64,000 nt of DNA from JAJZRJ01 sp040757055 (GTDB taxonomy: Bacteria > Desulfobacterota > Desulfobulbia > Desulfobulbales > Desulfurivibrionaceae). Made by a program: the position numbers and the translations under genes. Below, piece by piece: positions 52,504 to 62,600 of the stretch (positions are counted from its first letter, which is position 1; every line of letters begins with the position of its first letter). The DNA lies in assembly GCA_040757055.1 (NCBI GenBank), contig JBFLXY010000006.1, positions 1 to 64,000 on the forward strand, written 5' to 3'. The notes below the pieces were generated by a model. It did no database searches and was not told the origin of the DNA. It worked only from the letters and a program-made list of their open reading frames with translations.

Positions 52504-52581
52504 CCCGGCGGGCGGGGCGACCGCCTGCCGGGTTTCCATTGTAGACAGTTGACTGCCGGGCGGCGTCGCGAGACGCTGCCC
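52504..52581 (+). promoter_or_regulatory. Tandem hairpins between qmoB and qmoC
   Basis: First stem CCCGGCGGGCGG/CCGCCTGCCGGG (52504-52532) followed by TTT; second stem GGGCGGCGTC/GACGCTGCCC (52558-52581) with a GCGA tetraloop. They could protect the upstream mRNA or partly terminate transcription, tuning QmoC against QmoAB. Confidence 0.5.
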
Positions 52582-52616
52582 TGGCGGCTTAAGAGGGAGA
52601 TAACTGGAGGCATACC

Positions 52617-53825
52617 ATGGCTGAGGGAATGAGGGTCCAACCTGATCTGGAGTTTATCAAGTATCTGAAGAGCGCTGGCGGCGACACCCTGAAGAAGTGC
52701 TATCAATGTGCGACCTGCTCCGTGGTCTGCCCGTTGTCCGCCGACAAGAAGCCGTTTCCCCGCAAGGAGATGATCTGGGCCCAGTGGGGTCTCAAGGACA
52801 AGCTGGTCGGCAACCCGGATGTCATGCTTTGCCACCAGTGCGGCGACTGCACCGCCTATTGCCCGCGCGGTGCGAAGCCGGGCGACGTGCTCGGCGCCAT
52901 CCGCGCCTATGCCTATACCCACTACGGTTTCCCGCAGGGGCTGGCCAGGCTCTGCAGCCAAGGCAAGAACCTGCCGGTGATGATCGCTATTCCGGCCCTC
53001 CTGATCCTGGCGGTGTGGTTCCTGTCCGGCGGCATGTACCTGCCGGCGCCGGATGCCATCGATTTTGGCATGTTCTTTGATTCGCACAAGGATCACCCGA
53101 CCATTATCGGCGGCCTGACCCTGAACGTGTTGCTCATCGACGCCATCTTTGTGCCGGCCTTTGTCTTTGCCGTTTTTGCCGCCTACAAGGGGGTTTCCGC
53201 CATGTGGAACGACATGGCGGCCAAACTGCCGGTCAAGAGCAGCTTCCGGCCGTCGGCCAAGCAGTTCGTCACCGATTTTCTGCTGCCGTCGGTGAAGGAG
53301 ATCCTGGCCCACAACCGCTTCCGCCAGTGCGGCGCCAACCTGAACCGGGTCAATGGCCATCTGCCGTTGGTGCTGGCCTTCATCGGCCTCTTCATCGTGA
53401 CGGCCTACAGCATGATCCGCAAGGACGTCATCGGCATGTTCGTGGAGGGCCTGCACGCGCCGTTGTCGCTGGCCGATCCCTTTAAATTGCTGGCCAACAT
53501 CAGCGGGATCGCCCTGGTGGTGGGCATCGGCATCCTGTGGATGAACCGTTCCCGCATGGAGGAGGAGAACAACGCCACCCCGACCTTCTATGACTGGTTC
53601 CTGATCGGCGAGATCATGGCGGTCGGCGTCACCGGCATGGGCGCCGAGATCACCCGTCTTCTCGGCATCCCGGTTCTGGCCTATCTCTTCTACTTCCTGC
53701 ATCTGGTCTCAGTCTTCATGCTCTTCCTCTATATGCCGTATACCAAGTTCGCCCACATGGTGTACCGGACCTTTGCCATGGCTTTCGAGAAGTACCGCGA
53801 GAGCAGCTTCGTGAAGGCGGAGTAG
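52617..53825 (+). CDS. qmoC: Quinone-interacting oxidoreductase membrane subunit QmoC (HdrC/HdrE fusion)
   Basis: A 402-residue protein. The N-terminal domain is HdrC-like with two [4Fe-4S] sites (CYQCATCSVVCP and CHQCGDCTAYCP). The C-terminal two-thirds is a cytochrome-b-type membrane domain with about six helices (MIAIPALLILAVWFLSGGM, LVLAFIGLFIVTAYSMI and others) like HdrE/NarI, which oxidises or reduces menaquinone and carries b hemes. ACTGGAGG lies before the ATG. A GC-rich hairpin follows. Confidence 0.96.
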   Translation: MAEGMRVQPDLEFIKYLKSAGGDTLKKCYQCATCSVVCPLSADKKPFPRKEMIWAQWGLKDKLVGNPDVMLCHQCGDCTAYCPRGAKPGDVLGAIRAYAYTHYGFPQGLARLCSQGKNLPVMIAIPALLILAVWFLSGGMYLPAPDAIDFGMFFDSHKDHPTIIGGLTLNVLLIDAIFVPAFVFAVFAAYKGVSAMWNDMAAKLPVKSSFRPSAKQFVTDFLLPSVKEILAHNRFRQCGANLNRVNGHLPLVLAFIGLFIVTAYSMIRKDVIGMFVEGLHAPLSLADPFKLLANISGIALVVGIGILWMNRSRMEEENNATPTFYDWFLIGEIMAVGVTGMGAEITRLLGIPVLAYLFYFLHLVSVFMLFLYMPYTKFAHMVYRTFAMAFEKYRESSFVKAE

Positions 53826-53862
53826 CGGGAAGGCCTTCCACGTTTTCTTGAGCAGTTACATA

Positions 53863-53888
53863 GCCGGCCCGGATTTTTCCGGGCCGGC
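53863..53888 (+). terminator. Hairpin terminator after qmoC
   Basis: Perfect 10-bp stem GCCGGCCCGG/CCGGGCCGGC with an ATTTTT loop. No T-run follows, so efficiency is uncertain. Confidence 0.65.
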
Positions 53889-53943
53889 CACCCTTTGCGC
53901 TGGACCCTTTTGTAGCAAAATAAGGGTGTTGGCGAAAAAATGG

Positions 53944-53972
53944 TTGCTGTTTGAAAATGAAGGGAGTAGTAT
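53944..53972 (+). promoter_or_regulatory. Promoter of the tRNA-tuf transcription unit
   Basis: TTGCTG at 53944 and TAGTAT at 53967 with a 17-bp spacer, placing the start about 10 nt before the first tRNA. It is the only good site upstream of tRNA-Thr. Confidence 0.5.
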
Positions 53973-53987
53973 GTCCCGTCTCACAAG

Positions 53988-54063
53988 GCTGGCGTAGCTC
54001 AATTGGCAGAGCAGCTGATTTGTAATCAGCCGGTTGCGGGTTCAAGTCCCATCGCCAGCTCCA
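53988..54063 (+). tRNA. tRNA-Thr (anticodon TGT)
   Basis: A cloverleaf with acceptor GCTGGCG/CGCCAGC, a normal D arm, anticodon stem CTGAT with loop TTTGTAA (anticodon TGT), T arm with TTCAAGT, and an encoded CCA end. Confidence 0.96.
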
Positions 54064-54149
54064 TGCAGGCAACGACGCTGGCCGGTCTGGCGAGGTGAGT
54101 CATAAGGGTAGTCAAGGCCTTTGGGTGTGCGAGGTCTTTTTATAGAGAT

Positions 54150-54234
54150 GGAGGGGTTCCCGAGCGGCCAAAGGGAACAGACTGTAAATCTGTCGGCGAT
54201 GCCTTCGGAGGTTCGAATCCTCCCCCCTCCACCA
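54150..54234 (+). tRNA. tRNA-Tyr (anticodon GTA)
   Basis: Class II tRNA with a long variable arm, acceptor GGAGGGG/CCCCTCC, anticodon loop CTGTAAA (GTA), T loop TTCGAAT, and CCA encoded. Confidence 0.96.
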
Positions 54235-54289
54235 CAGAGCAAAGCGGCAGGTGCCGGTCCGGAGCCGGCACGGTGCGGATACAGCAGAG

Positions 54290-54365
54290 GCGGGAATAGC
54301 TCAATTGGTAGAGCATCAGCCTTCCAAGCTGAGGGTTGCGGGTTCGAGACCCGTTTCCCGCTCCA
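54290..54365 (+). tRNA. tRNA-Gly (anticodon TCC)
   Basis: Acceptor GCGGGAA/TTCCCGC, anticodon loop CTTCCAA giving TCC, T loop TTCGAGA and an encoded CCA. Confidence 0.96.
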
Positions 54366-54429
54366 GAGCGAGCAATTCTTGGCGCCCGTCAGTTTTGGGG
54401 GCGCTGAATGCATGGAAAGAAAGTCCGGC

Positions 54430-54505
54430 GCCCACGTAACTCAGTAGGTAGAGTACTTCCTTGGTAAGGAAGAAGTCACCGGTTCGAGTCCGGTCGTGGG
54501 CTCCA
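54430..54505 (+). tRNA. tRNA-Thr (anticodon GGT)
   Basis: Acceptor GCCCACG/CGTGGGC, anticodon loop TTGGTAA giving GGT, T loop TTCGAGT and an encoded CCA. With the TGT isoacceptor this covers most Thr codons. It ends about 80 bp before tuf, as in many proteobacterial tRNA-tufB operons. Confidence 0.96.
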
Positions 54506-54586
54506 GTGGAATTTGAAAAGTGTACTCAACGTCGGCACTTGGCAGAAGCGAGCAGACAAACCAACAGTGCGCTGAGGAGATGAGCG

Positions 54587-55777
<1,191 letters not shown>

Positions 55778-55794
55778 GACGCAGGAGCTGCAAA

Positions 55795-55944
55795 ATGCGT
55801 GATATCGTGACCCTGGGGTGTGAGACCTGCAAGCGTCGGAACTACACGACCACCAAGAACAAGCGGAAGACGCCGAACAAGCTGGAGTTCAAAAAGTTCT
55901 GCCCCTTCTGCCGGAGCCATACCCCGCACAAGGAAACAAAGTAA
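55795..55944 (+). CDS. rpmG: 50S ribosomal protein L33
   Basis: A 49-residue protein with the L33 pattern: MRDIVTLGCETCKRRNYTT, then NKLEFKKFCPFCRSHTPHKE. Both zinc-binding CxxC pairs (CETC and CPFC) are present, so this is the zinc-containing form. It lies between tuf and tRNA-Trp and is preceded by CAGGAG. Confidence 0.95.
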   Translation: MRDIVTLGCETCKRRNYTTTKNKRKTPNKLEFKKFCPFCRSHTPHKETK

Positions 55945-55950
55945 ACGCGT

Positions 55951-56026
55951 AGGCCAGTAGCTCTAATGGTAGAGCATCGGACTCCAAATCCGAGGGCTGG
56001 GGGTTCGAGTCCCTCCTGGCCTGCCA
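55951..56026 (+). tRNA. tRNA-Trp (anticodon CCA)
   Basis: Acceptor AGGCCAG/CTGGCCT, anticodon loop CTCCAAA (CCA), T loop TTCGAGT and an encoded CCA. It starts 6 bp after rpmG, its usual place between rpmG and secE. Confidence 0.96.
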
Positions 56027-56039
56027 ACTGAGCGTGATT

Positions 56040-56075
56040 GTGAACTTCGCCCCCTTGGGGGCGAAGTTCACTTTT
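56040..56075 (+). terminator. Strong hairpin between tRNA-Trp and secE
   Basis: A 14-15 bp stem GTGAACTTCGCCCC/GGGGCGAAGTTCAC with a very short loop and TTTT after it. As a terminator it would separate the tRNA/tuf unit from secE-nusG; it could also be an attenuator. Confidence 0.75.
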
Positions 56076-56121
56076 GGGAGAACGCGGAAAAATCGTCTGT
56101 GGACACTGCCGGTTGCATCGG

Positions 56122-56370
56122 ATGACAAAGGAAGAACGCACCAAAAAACAGGACGCTGAGGATGGGGAGAAGCAGTCCTCCTTCCAGTTGAGCCGGATCA
56201 ACGAATTCACCGCCGAGGTCAAGGCTGAATTCGGCAAGATTGTATGGCCTGCCAAGAAGCAGACGATGCTCTCCACCATGGTGGTGGCAGCGCTGGTGAT
56301 ACTGGTGTCCCTCTATCTGGGCGCGGTGGATCTGGTTCTCGGCAAGCTCATCGGACTGATTTTACGGTAA
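56122..56370 (+). CDS. secE: Preprotein translocase subunit SecE
   Basis: An 82-residue single-helix SecE: an acidic/basic N-terminus, the conserved amphipathic EFTAEVKAEFGKIVWPAKKQ and the membrane helix MVVAALVILVSLYLGAVDLVL. It stabilises SecY in the translocon. The start is uncertain: ATG 56122 gives a normal length but no clear Shine-Dalgarno is present. It is 4 bp upstream of nusG. Confidence 0.93.
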   Translation: MTKEERTKKQDAEDGEKQSSFQLSRINEFTAEVKAEFGKIVWPAKKQTMLSTMVVAALVILVSLYLGAVDLVLGKLIGLILR

Positions 56371-56374
56371 TCGC

Positions 56375-56905
56375 ATGGCACGACGCTGGTACATCGTACA
56401 TACCTATTCGGGGTTTGAGGAGCAGGTGAAGGCGAGCCTTCTGGAGCGCATCAGGAATGCCGGCCAGGAGGAACTCTTCGGCGAGGTGCTGGTGCCGACC
56501 GAGCAGGTGGTGGAGATGGTCAAGGGCACCAGGAAGACCTCCTCCCGCAAATTCTTTCCCGGCTATATCCTGGTAAACGTCGACCTCAACGAGGAGACGT
56601 GGCACACGGTGCGCGACACCCCCAAGGTGACAGCCTTTGTCGGTAACGATCTCCATCCGGAGCCGCTCTCCGACGAGGACGCCATGAAGATCATCGGCCG
56701 GATCAAGGATGGCGCCCTGAAGCCCAAGCCCAAGGTCTCGTACGAGGAGGGTGATGCGGTGCGGGTCATCGACGGTCCCTTTGCCAACTTCCAGGGCGTG
56801 GTCGATGCGGTCTATCCGGACAAAGGCCGTGTGCGCGTCATGGTTTCCATCTTTGGCCGCGAGACCCCGGTGGAACTGGAGTTCATTCAGGTCACCAAGG
56901 GGTGA
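56375..56905 (+). CDS. nusG: Transcription termination/antitermination factor NusG
   Basis: A 176-residue NusG: the NGN domain (RWYIVHTYSGFEEQVKASL ... FFPGYILVNVDL) that binds RNA polymerase, then a linker and the C-terminal KOW motif (GDAVRVIDGPFANFQGVVD). It couples transcription to translation and Rho. Confidence 0.97.
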   Translation: MARRWYIVHTYSGFEEQVKASLLERIRNAGQEELFGEVLVPTEQVVEMVKGTRKTSSRKFFPGYILVNVDLNEETWHTVRDTPKVTAFVGNDLHPEPLSDEDAMKIIGRIKDGALKPKPKVSYEEGDAVRVIDGPFANFQGVVDAVYPDKGRVRVMVSIFGRETPVELEFIQVTKG

Positions 56906-56984
56906 TTTCTACAGTGTTTTCGGGGAGCCTCCGGATGAAGACCGGGGGCGTTGAGACCCACATCTCTACATTTGGAGCAGTGTA

Positions 56985-57410
56985 ATGGCTAAGAAGATCG
57001 ACGGTTACATCAAGCTGCAGATTCCGGCGGGCAAGGCAAATCCCTCGCCTCCGGTTGGCCCGGCGCTCGGTCAGCGCGGCGTCAACATCATGGAGTTCTG
57101 CAAGGCGTTCAACGCCAAGACCCAGAACGAAGGCGACACCATCATCCCGGTGGTCATCACCGTGTACAGTGACAAGTCGTTCACTTTCGTCACCAAGACG
57201 CCGCCGGCGTCCACTCTGCTGTTCAAGGCCCTCGGCCTGCCGAAAGGCTCCAGCCATCCGAAGCGCGACCGCGTTGCCAAGATCACCCGCGACAAGGTGC
57301 GGGAGATCGCGGAAAAAAAGATGCCCGATCTCAACTGCTATGACGTGGAGCAGGCCATGCGCATCATCGAAGGCACGGCCCGCAGCTGCGGCATCACCGT
57401 AGTTGACTAA
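56985..57410 (+). CDS. rplK: 50S ribosomal protein L11
   Basis: A 141-residue protein with IKLQIPAGKANPSPPVGPALGQRGVNIMEFC and the C-terminal rRNA-binding domain KITRDKVREIAEKKMPDLN. Part of the GTPase-associated centre. It begins 79 bp after nusG and is followed by rplA after 50 bp. Confidence 0.98.
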   Translation: MAKKIDGYIKLQIPAGKANPSPPVGPALGQRGVNIMEFCKAFNAKTQNEGDTIIPVVITVYSDKSFTFVTKTPPASTLLFKALGLPKGSSHPKRDRVAKITRDKVREIAEKKMPDLNCYDVEQAMRIIEGTARSCGITVVD

Positions 57411-57460
57411 GACGCGACCGGAACCGGATTAACCTAGAGCGAGGAGCTTGGAGTAACGCC

Positions 57461-58171
57461 ATGGCACAGAGAGGAAAGAAATATAGCAACAGCGCGATCC
57501 TGCGCGACGTGACCAAGTTGTATACCCTGGACGAGGCTCTGGATCTGGCCCTCAAGGGCAAATATGCCAAATTCGACGAGTCGGTGGACATCGCCCTGCG
57601 GCTGGGCGTTGATCCCCGGCATGCCGACCAGATGATCCGCAGCAGCATGGTGCTGCCCAATGGCACCGGCAAGACGGTCCGGGTATTGGTCTTCGCCAAG
57701 GGCGAGAAGGTGCAGGAGGCGTTGGATGCCGGCGCCGATTACGCCGGCAGCGACGAATACGTCGCCAAGATTCAGGGCGGCTGGCTGGAGTTCGACAAGA
57801 CCATCGCCACCCCGGACATGATGGGCACCGTGGGCAAGATCGGCAAGATTCTCGGTCCCCGCAACCTGATGCCCAACGCCAAACTCGGCACTGTTACCTT
57901 TGATGTGGCCAAGGTGGTGCAGGACATGAAGGCCGGCAAGATCGACTTCAAGGTCGACAAGGCCGGCGTGTTGCACGCCATGATGGGCAAATCCTCCTTC
58001 GGTTCGCAGAGGCTGAAGGAGAACATCCTTGCCTTTGTCGAAAAGATCGTGCACCTGAAGCCCTCGTCCAGCAAGGGCGTCTATCTGCGCGGCATCTGCA
58101 TCTCCACCACCATGGGGCCCGGCTTCAAGCTTGATCCCGTGGAAGTGAGGGGAATGATCAAGGGCGCGTAA
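57461..58171 (+). CDS. rplA: 50S ribosomal protein L1
   Basis: A 236-residue protein of the L1 stalk: KFDESVDIALRLGVDPRHADQM, GTVGKIGKILGPRNLMPNAKLG and the C-terminal STTMGPGFKLD. In many bacteria L1 also represses the L11 operon translationally. A GGAG site precedes the ATG. Confidence 0.98.
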   Translation: MAQRGKKYSNSAILRDVTKLYTLDEALDLALKGKYAKFDESVDIALRLGVDPRHADQMIRSSMVLPNGTGKTVRVLVFAKGEKVQEALDAGADYAGSDEYVAKIQGGWLEFDKTIATPDMMGTVGKIGKILGPRNLMPNAKLGTVTFDVAKVVQDMKAGKIDFKVDKAGVLHAMMGKSSFGSQRLKENILAFVEKIVHLKPSSSKGVYLRGICISTTMGPGFKLDPVEVRGMIKGA

Positions 58172-58225
58172 CCTGTCCCCCTTGGGGTAGTTTCGGTGGC
58201 GTCTGTCCGGAAGACGCCCCCGTTT

Positions 58226-58325
58226 GGTTAAGCAGTTCAGCCGTCGAAGACAGCGGGTACCTAGGGTTTAATCGGTGCGATGTTGGTGCCGGCCTGCCGA
58301 GACGATGAAGGCTCCTCCACAGAAG
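58226..58325 (+). promoter_or_regulatory. Ribosomal protein L10 leader (L10(L12)4 binding site)
   Basis: The rplA-rplJ gap contains the conserved L10-leader core: GTCGAAGACAGCGGGTACC, TTTAATCGGTGC, GATGTTGGTGCC and CCTGCCGAGACGATGAAGG, which fold into the kink-turn-bearing structure bound by L10(L12)4. It gives feedback control of rplJL. A separate GGCGTCT/AGACGCC hairpin lies just upstream at about 58197-58218. Confidence 0.75.
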
Positions 58326-58438
58326 ACCATGACCGCCATGGGGCTTTCTTGGGGATGCTCGTCTGTCCGTATCGGCCTCGGCTGCTTTTAGACACCGGTG
58401 AGGTGGAACATTAACGGTAAAAAAGGAGGTTGAGGACA

Positions 58439-58963
58439 TTGGAACGTGACGAAAAGGCAGCGATAGTGCAGGAACTGAGCGAGAAGTTCGCCACGGCGAA
58501 GCTTGCGGTGCTTGCCGACTATCGTGGTCTGACGGTGCATAACCTGCAGAACCTGCGCCGCGAACTCCGCACCAACAAGGCTGAGGTCCGGGTTGCCAAG
58601 AACACGCTGATCAAGCGGGCAATCCAGGGCACTTCCTTTGCGGCGTTCGAGTCGCATCTGCAGGGAAACACGGCGTTGGCGCTCACCGATGCGGATCCTG
58701 TTGCTCCGGCCAAAGTGCTGGTCAAGTTCATGAAGGATCATCCCGCAATGTCGGTGAAGAGCGCCATCCTCGATGGCAAGGTGCTCACGTCGGACGAACT
58801 GACGGCGCTCTCCAAGCTGCCTGGCATCAACGAGCTGCGCGCGCAGCTGCTCGGCCTGATGCTGGCGGTGCCCACTGGCTTTGTCCGCGTCCTGAACGGG
58901 GTGCCGCAGAAGGCGGTCTACCTGCTGCAGGCGCTCAAGGACCAGAAAGAGCAGAACAACTAA
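58439..58963 (+). CDS. rplJ: 50S ribosomal protein L10
   Basis: A 174-residue L10: ERDEKAAIVQELSEKFATAKLAVLADYRGLTV, then ELRTNKAEVRVAKNTLIKRAI and a C-terminal helix binding L7/L12 dimers. The start is a TTG at 58439, chosen because AAGGAGGT lies 8 nt upstream; an earlier in-frame TTG at 58430 overlaps that site. Rare start codon plus leader fit tight translational control. Confidence 0.95.
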   Translation: MERDEKAAIVQELSEKFATAKLAVLADYRGLTVHNLQNLRRELRTNKAEVRVAKNTLIKRAIQGTSFAAFESHLQGNTALALTDADPVAPAKVLVKFMKDHPAMSVKSAILDGKVLTSDELTALSKLPGINELRAQLLGLMLAVPTGFVRVLNGVPQKAVYLLQALKDQKEQNN

Positions 58964-58999
58964 GACGAGTAACCACACTTTTGTGAGGAGGTATTTCCC

Positions 59000-59383
59000 A
59001 TGGCTGTAACCAAAGACGATGTCGTAGAATTCATTTCCAACATGAGCGTGCTCGAACTCTCCAACCTGATCAAGGAGCTGGAGGAGAAGTTCGGCGTTTC
59101 CGCCGCTGCTCCGGTAGCGGTAGCCGCGGCTCCGGCAGCTGGCGGCGAAGCTGCTCCGGCGGCCGAGGTCCAGACCGAGTTCAATGTGATTTTGACCTCG
59201 GGTGGCGCCACCAAGATCAACGTCATCAAGGAAGTCCGCGCCCTGACCTCGCTGGGCCTCAAAGAGGCCAAGGACTTGGTGGAAGGTGCGCCGCAGCCCT
59301 TGAAGGAAGCCGTTTCCAAAGCCGAGGCCGAGGAGATCAAGAAAAAGATCGAAGCAGCGGGCGGTACCGTCGAGATCAAGTAG
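59000..59383 (+). CDS. rplL: 50S ribosomal protein L7/L12
   Basis: A 127-residue protein with an N-terminal dimer domain (SVLELSNLIKELEEKFGV), an Ala-rich hinge (VAVAAAPAAGGEAAPAA) and the C-terminal factor-binding domain (NVIKEVRALTSLGLKEAKDLVE). GAGGAGGTA precedes the ATG. Confidence 0.98.
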   Translation: MAVTKDDVVEFISNMSVLELSNLIKELEEKFGVSAAAPVAVAAAPAAGGEAAPAAEVQTEFNVILTSGGATKINVIKEVRALTSLGLKEAKDLVEGAPQPLKEAVSKAEAEEIKKKIEAAGGTVEIK

Positions 59384-59485
59384 TTTTTCCCCGCTTGGGG
59401 ATTTGCCAGCAGTTCAGGGTTGTCCGACCCGGTGGAGAACTGCAACTGCCCGGTATTTGCCGGGGAGCTTCTTATATACAGCAGG

Positions 59486-59516
59486 AACGCTACGGAGGAA
59501 TTTCCTCCGTAGCGTT
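59486..59516 (+). promoter_or_regulatory. rplL-rpoB intercistronic hairpin
   Basis: A perfect 13-bp stem AACGCTACGGAGG/CCTCCGTAGCGTT with an AATTT loop, in the 251-bp rplL-rpoB gap, with no T-run. In E. coli the same gap holds an attenuator and an RNase III processing site, so this may be a functional analogue. A smaller CCCGG/CCGGG hairpin lies about 30 bp upstream. Confidence 0.6.
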
Positions 59517-59634
59517 GTTGCGTTTCGTAAGGAGAGGTCAGGTTGGCCCATTCGGTTGCCGGCAGTTTCGCACTCCTTTCGCGCCCGGACAGGGCCACTT
59601 ATCCATCCGCTACTGTGAATGAGGGTATTGCTGC

Positions 59635-62600
59635 ATGCAGATGATCAGACGAATCCGCAAGAGCTTCGCCAAGACCAAGACCATTGTCGAAAAGCCGCAT
59701 CTCATCGAGATGCAGCGGTTGTCCTTCGAAAAGTTTCTCCAGATGGACGTGGATGCGGACCAGCGGGAAGATGTCGGCCTGCAGGGAATTTTCAAGAACA
59801 TTTTTCCCATCAAGGATTTCAACAACACCTGTTCGTTGGAGTTCGTCCGCTACACCTTCGGCGAACCCAAGTACAGCGTGGACGAGTGTATCCAGCGCGG
59901 CATGACCTACGAGGTGCCGGTCAAGATCACCGTGCGGCTGGTCACCTACGATGTGGACCAGGAGAGCGGCGCGCAGTCCATCCGCGACATCAAGGAGCAG
60001 GCAGTTTATCTCGGCAGCATCCCGCTGATGACCAAGGCCGGCGTTTTCGTGGTGAACGGCACCGAGCGCGTCATCGTCAGCCAGCTCCAGCGTTCGCCGG
60101 GTCTTTTCTACAGCCATGACGGCGGCAAGACCCACTCCGGCGGCAAGCTGTTGTATTCGGCCCGGATCATCCCGGTGCGCGGTTCCTGGATCGATCTGGA
60201 GTTCGACGCCAAGGACATCCTCTACGTGCGGATCGACCGGCGTCGCAAGTTCCCGGTGACCACGCTGCTCAAGGCCCTCGGTTACAGCGCCGACGATCTG
60301 CTGCAGTATTTCCACGACGTGGAGCGGATCTCCGTCTCCCGCAAGAAATTCAAGAAGGCCTTCACTCCCGAGACCATGATCGGGCAAAAGGCGCCCCATG
60401 ATCTGGTGGACGCCAAGACCGGCGAGGTGATCGCCAAGAAAGGCCGCAAGATCGGCAAGTCCCTGGCCCAGAAGATTGTCGAGGCAGGGATCGACTCCCT
60501 TGATATCGAGGCGAGCGATCTCATCGGCAAATACACTGCCGCAGCCATCGTCGATCCCAAAACCGGCGAGGTGGTCATTCCCGGCAACGTGGAACTTTCC
60601 GAGTCCATGCTCGACGACATCGTCAACGCCAAGGTCAAGGAGTTTTCCGTCCTCTTCATCGACGGCATCAAGGTTTCCGACTCCTTCCGCAAGACCCTGG
60701 CGCTCGACCGGGTGGACACCACCGACGAGGCCCTGATCGAAATCTACCGCCGGTTGCGGCCTTCGAGCCCGCCCACCATGGAAGTGGCCTCCAGCTTCTT
60801 CGCCAACCTTTTCTTCAGCCCGGAGACCTACGATCTTTCCGTGGTGGGCCGTTTCAAGATCAACGCCAAGCTGGGCCTCAACACCGATATCAGCATCCGC
60901 ACCCTGACCAAGGAAGACATCATGCAGGCGGTGCGCTACCTGGTGCGCCTGAAGGACGCCCAGGGCCCCATCGACGATATCGACCACCTGGGCAATCGCC
61001 GGGTGCGTACCGTGGGCGAATTGGTGGAGAACCAGTACCGCATGGGTCTGGTCCGCATGGAGCGGGCGATCAAGGAGCGCATGAGCCTTCAGGAGGTGGA
61101 GACCCTCATGCCGCACGACCTGATCAACCCGAAACCGATCACCGCGGCAATCAAGGAATTTTTCGGCACCAGCCAGCTCTCCCAGTTCATGGATCAGACC
61201 AACCCGCTCTCCGAGGTGACCCACAAGCGGCGCCTTTCCGCCCTCGGCCCGGGCGGTCTTTCCCGAGAGCGCGCGGGCTTCGAGGTGCGCGATGTCCATC
61301 CGACCCATTATGGCCGCATCTGCCCGGTCGAGACCCCAGAAGGTCCGAACATCGGCCTCATCGTCTCGCTGGCCGCCTACGCGCGGATCAACGAATTCGG
61401 CTTCATCGAGACCCCGTACCGCAAGGTCGAGGAGCGCAAGGCCACCAGCGAGATTTTCTACATGTCTGCCTTGGACGAGAAGGATCAGATCATCGCCCCG
61501 GCCCGGACCGAGCTCGACAAGAAGGGCAAGATCGTGACTGACACCCTCATCGCCCGGCAGGAGGGCGAGGTCATGATCGCCTCGGCCGACGCGGTGACCC
61601 ACATGGATGTCTCGCCCAACCAGCTGGTGAGCGTGGCGGCCTCCATGGTGCCGTTCCTGGAGAACGACGACGCCAACCGTGCCCTGATGGGCTCCAACAT
61701 GCAGCGCCAGGGCGTTCCCTTGCTGCGGGCCGAGGCGCCGCTCGTTGGCACCGGCCTGGAAGGCACGGTGGCGCGCGATTCCGGCGTCTGTCTGTTGGCC
61801 GGCGGCGACGGCGTGGTGGAGGAGGTGGATGCCAACCGCATCGTGGTCCGCTACGACCAGCCGGGCACCGACGGCTTCACTACCGGCATCGGCATCTATC
61901 GCCTGGAAAAATACAAGAAGTCCAACCAGAACACCTGCTTCACCCAGCGCCCCCTGGTGGAGCCGGGAAAAAGGGTGCAGAAGGGCGACATCCTCGCCGA
62001 CGGACCGGCCTGCGATCAGGGCGAACTGGCGCTGGGCAAGAACGTCACCATCGCCTTCATGCCATGGCGCGGCTACAACTTCGAGGACTCGATCCTGGTC
62101 AGCGAGCGGCTCTTGAAGAAGGATACCTATACCTCGCTGCACATCGAGGTCTTCGAGACCGTGGCCCGCGACACCAAACTCGGCAAGGAGGAGATCACCC
62201 GCGACATTCCCAATGTCAGCGAGGAGGCGCTCCGCAACCTCGATGATTCCGGCATCGTCCGCATCGGTGCCGAGGTCACGGCCGGCGATATCCTGGTGGG
62301 CAAGGTCACCCCCAAGGGCGAGACTCAGCTCTCCCCGGAAGAGAAGCTCCTGCGCGCCATTTTCGGCGAGAAGGCCGGCGATGTGAAGGATACCTCGCTG
62401 CGGGTGCCGCCCGGTGTCGAGGGCTTTGTCATCGATGCCAAAGTCTTTTCCCGCAAAGGCGTGGAGAAGGACGAGCGGGCGCTTTCCATCGAGGAGGCCG
62501 AGATCAAGAGCCTGGAGCGTGACCTGGACGACGAACTGGCCTGTCTCAAGAAGGGCATCCGCAACAGTCTCGCTGATCTGCTCGAGGGCCAGACCGTGAA

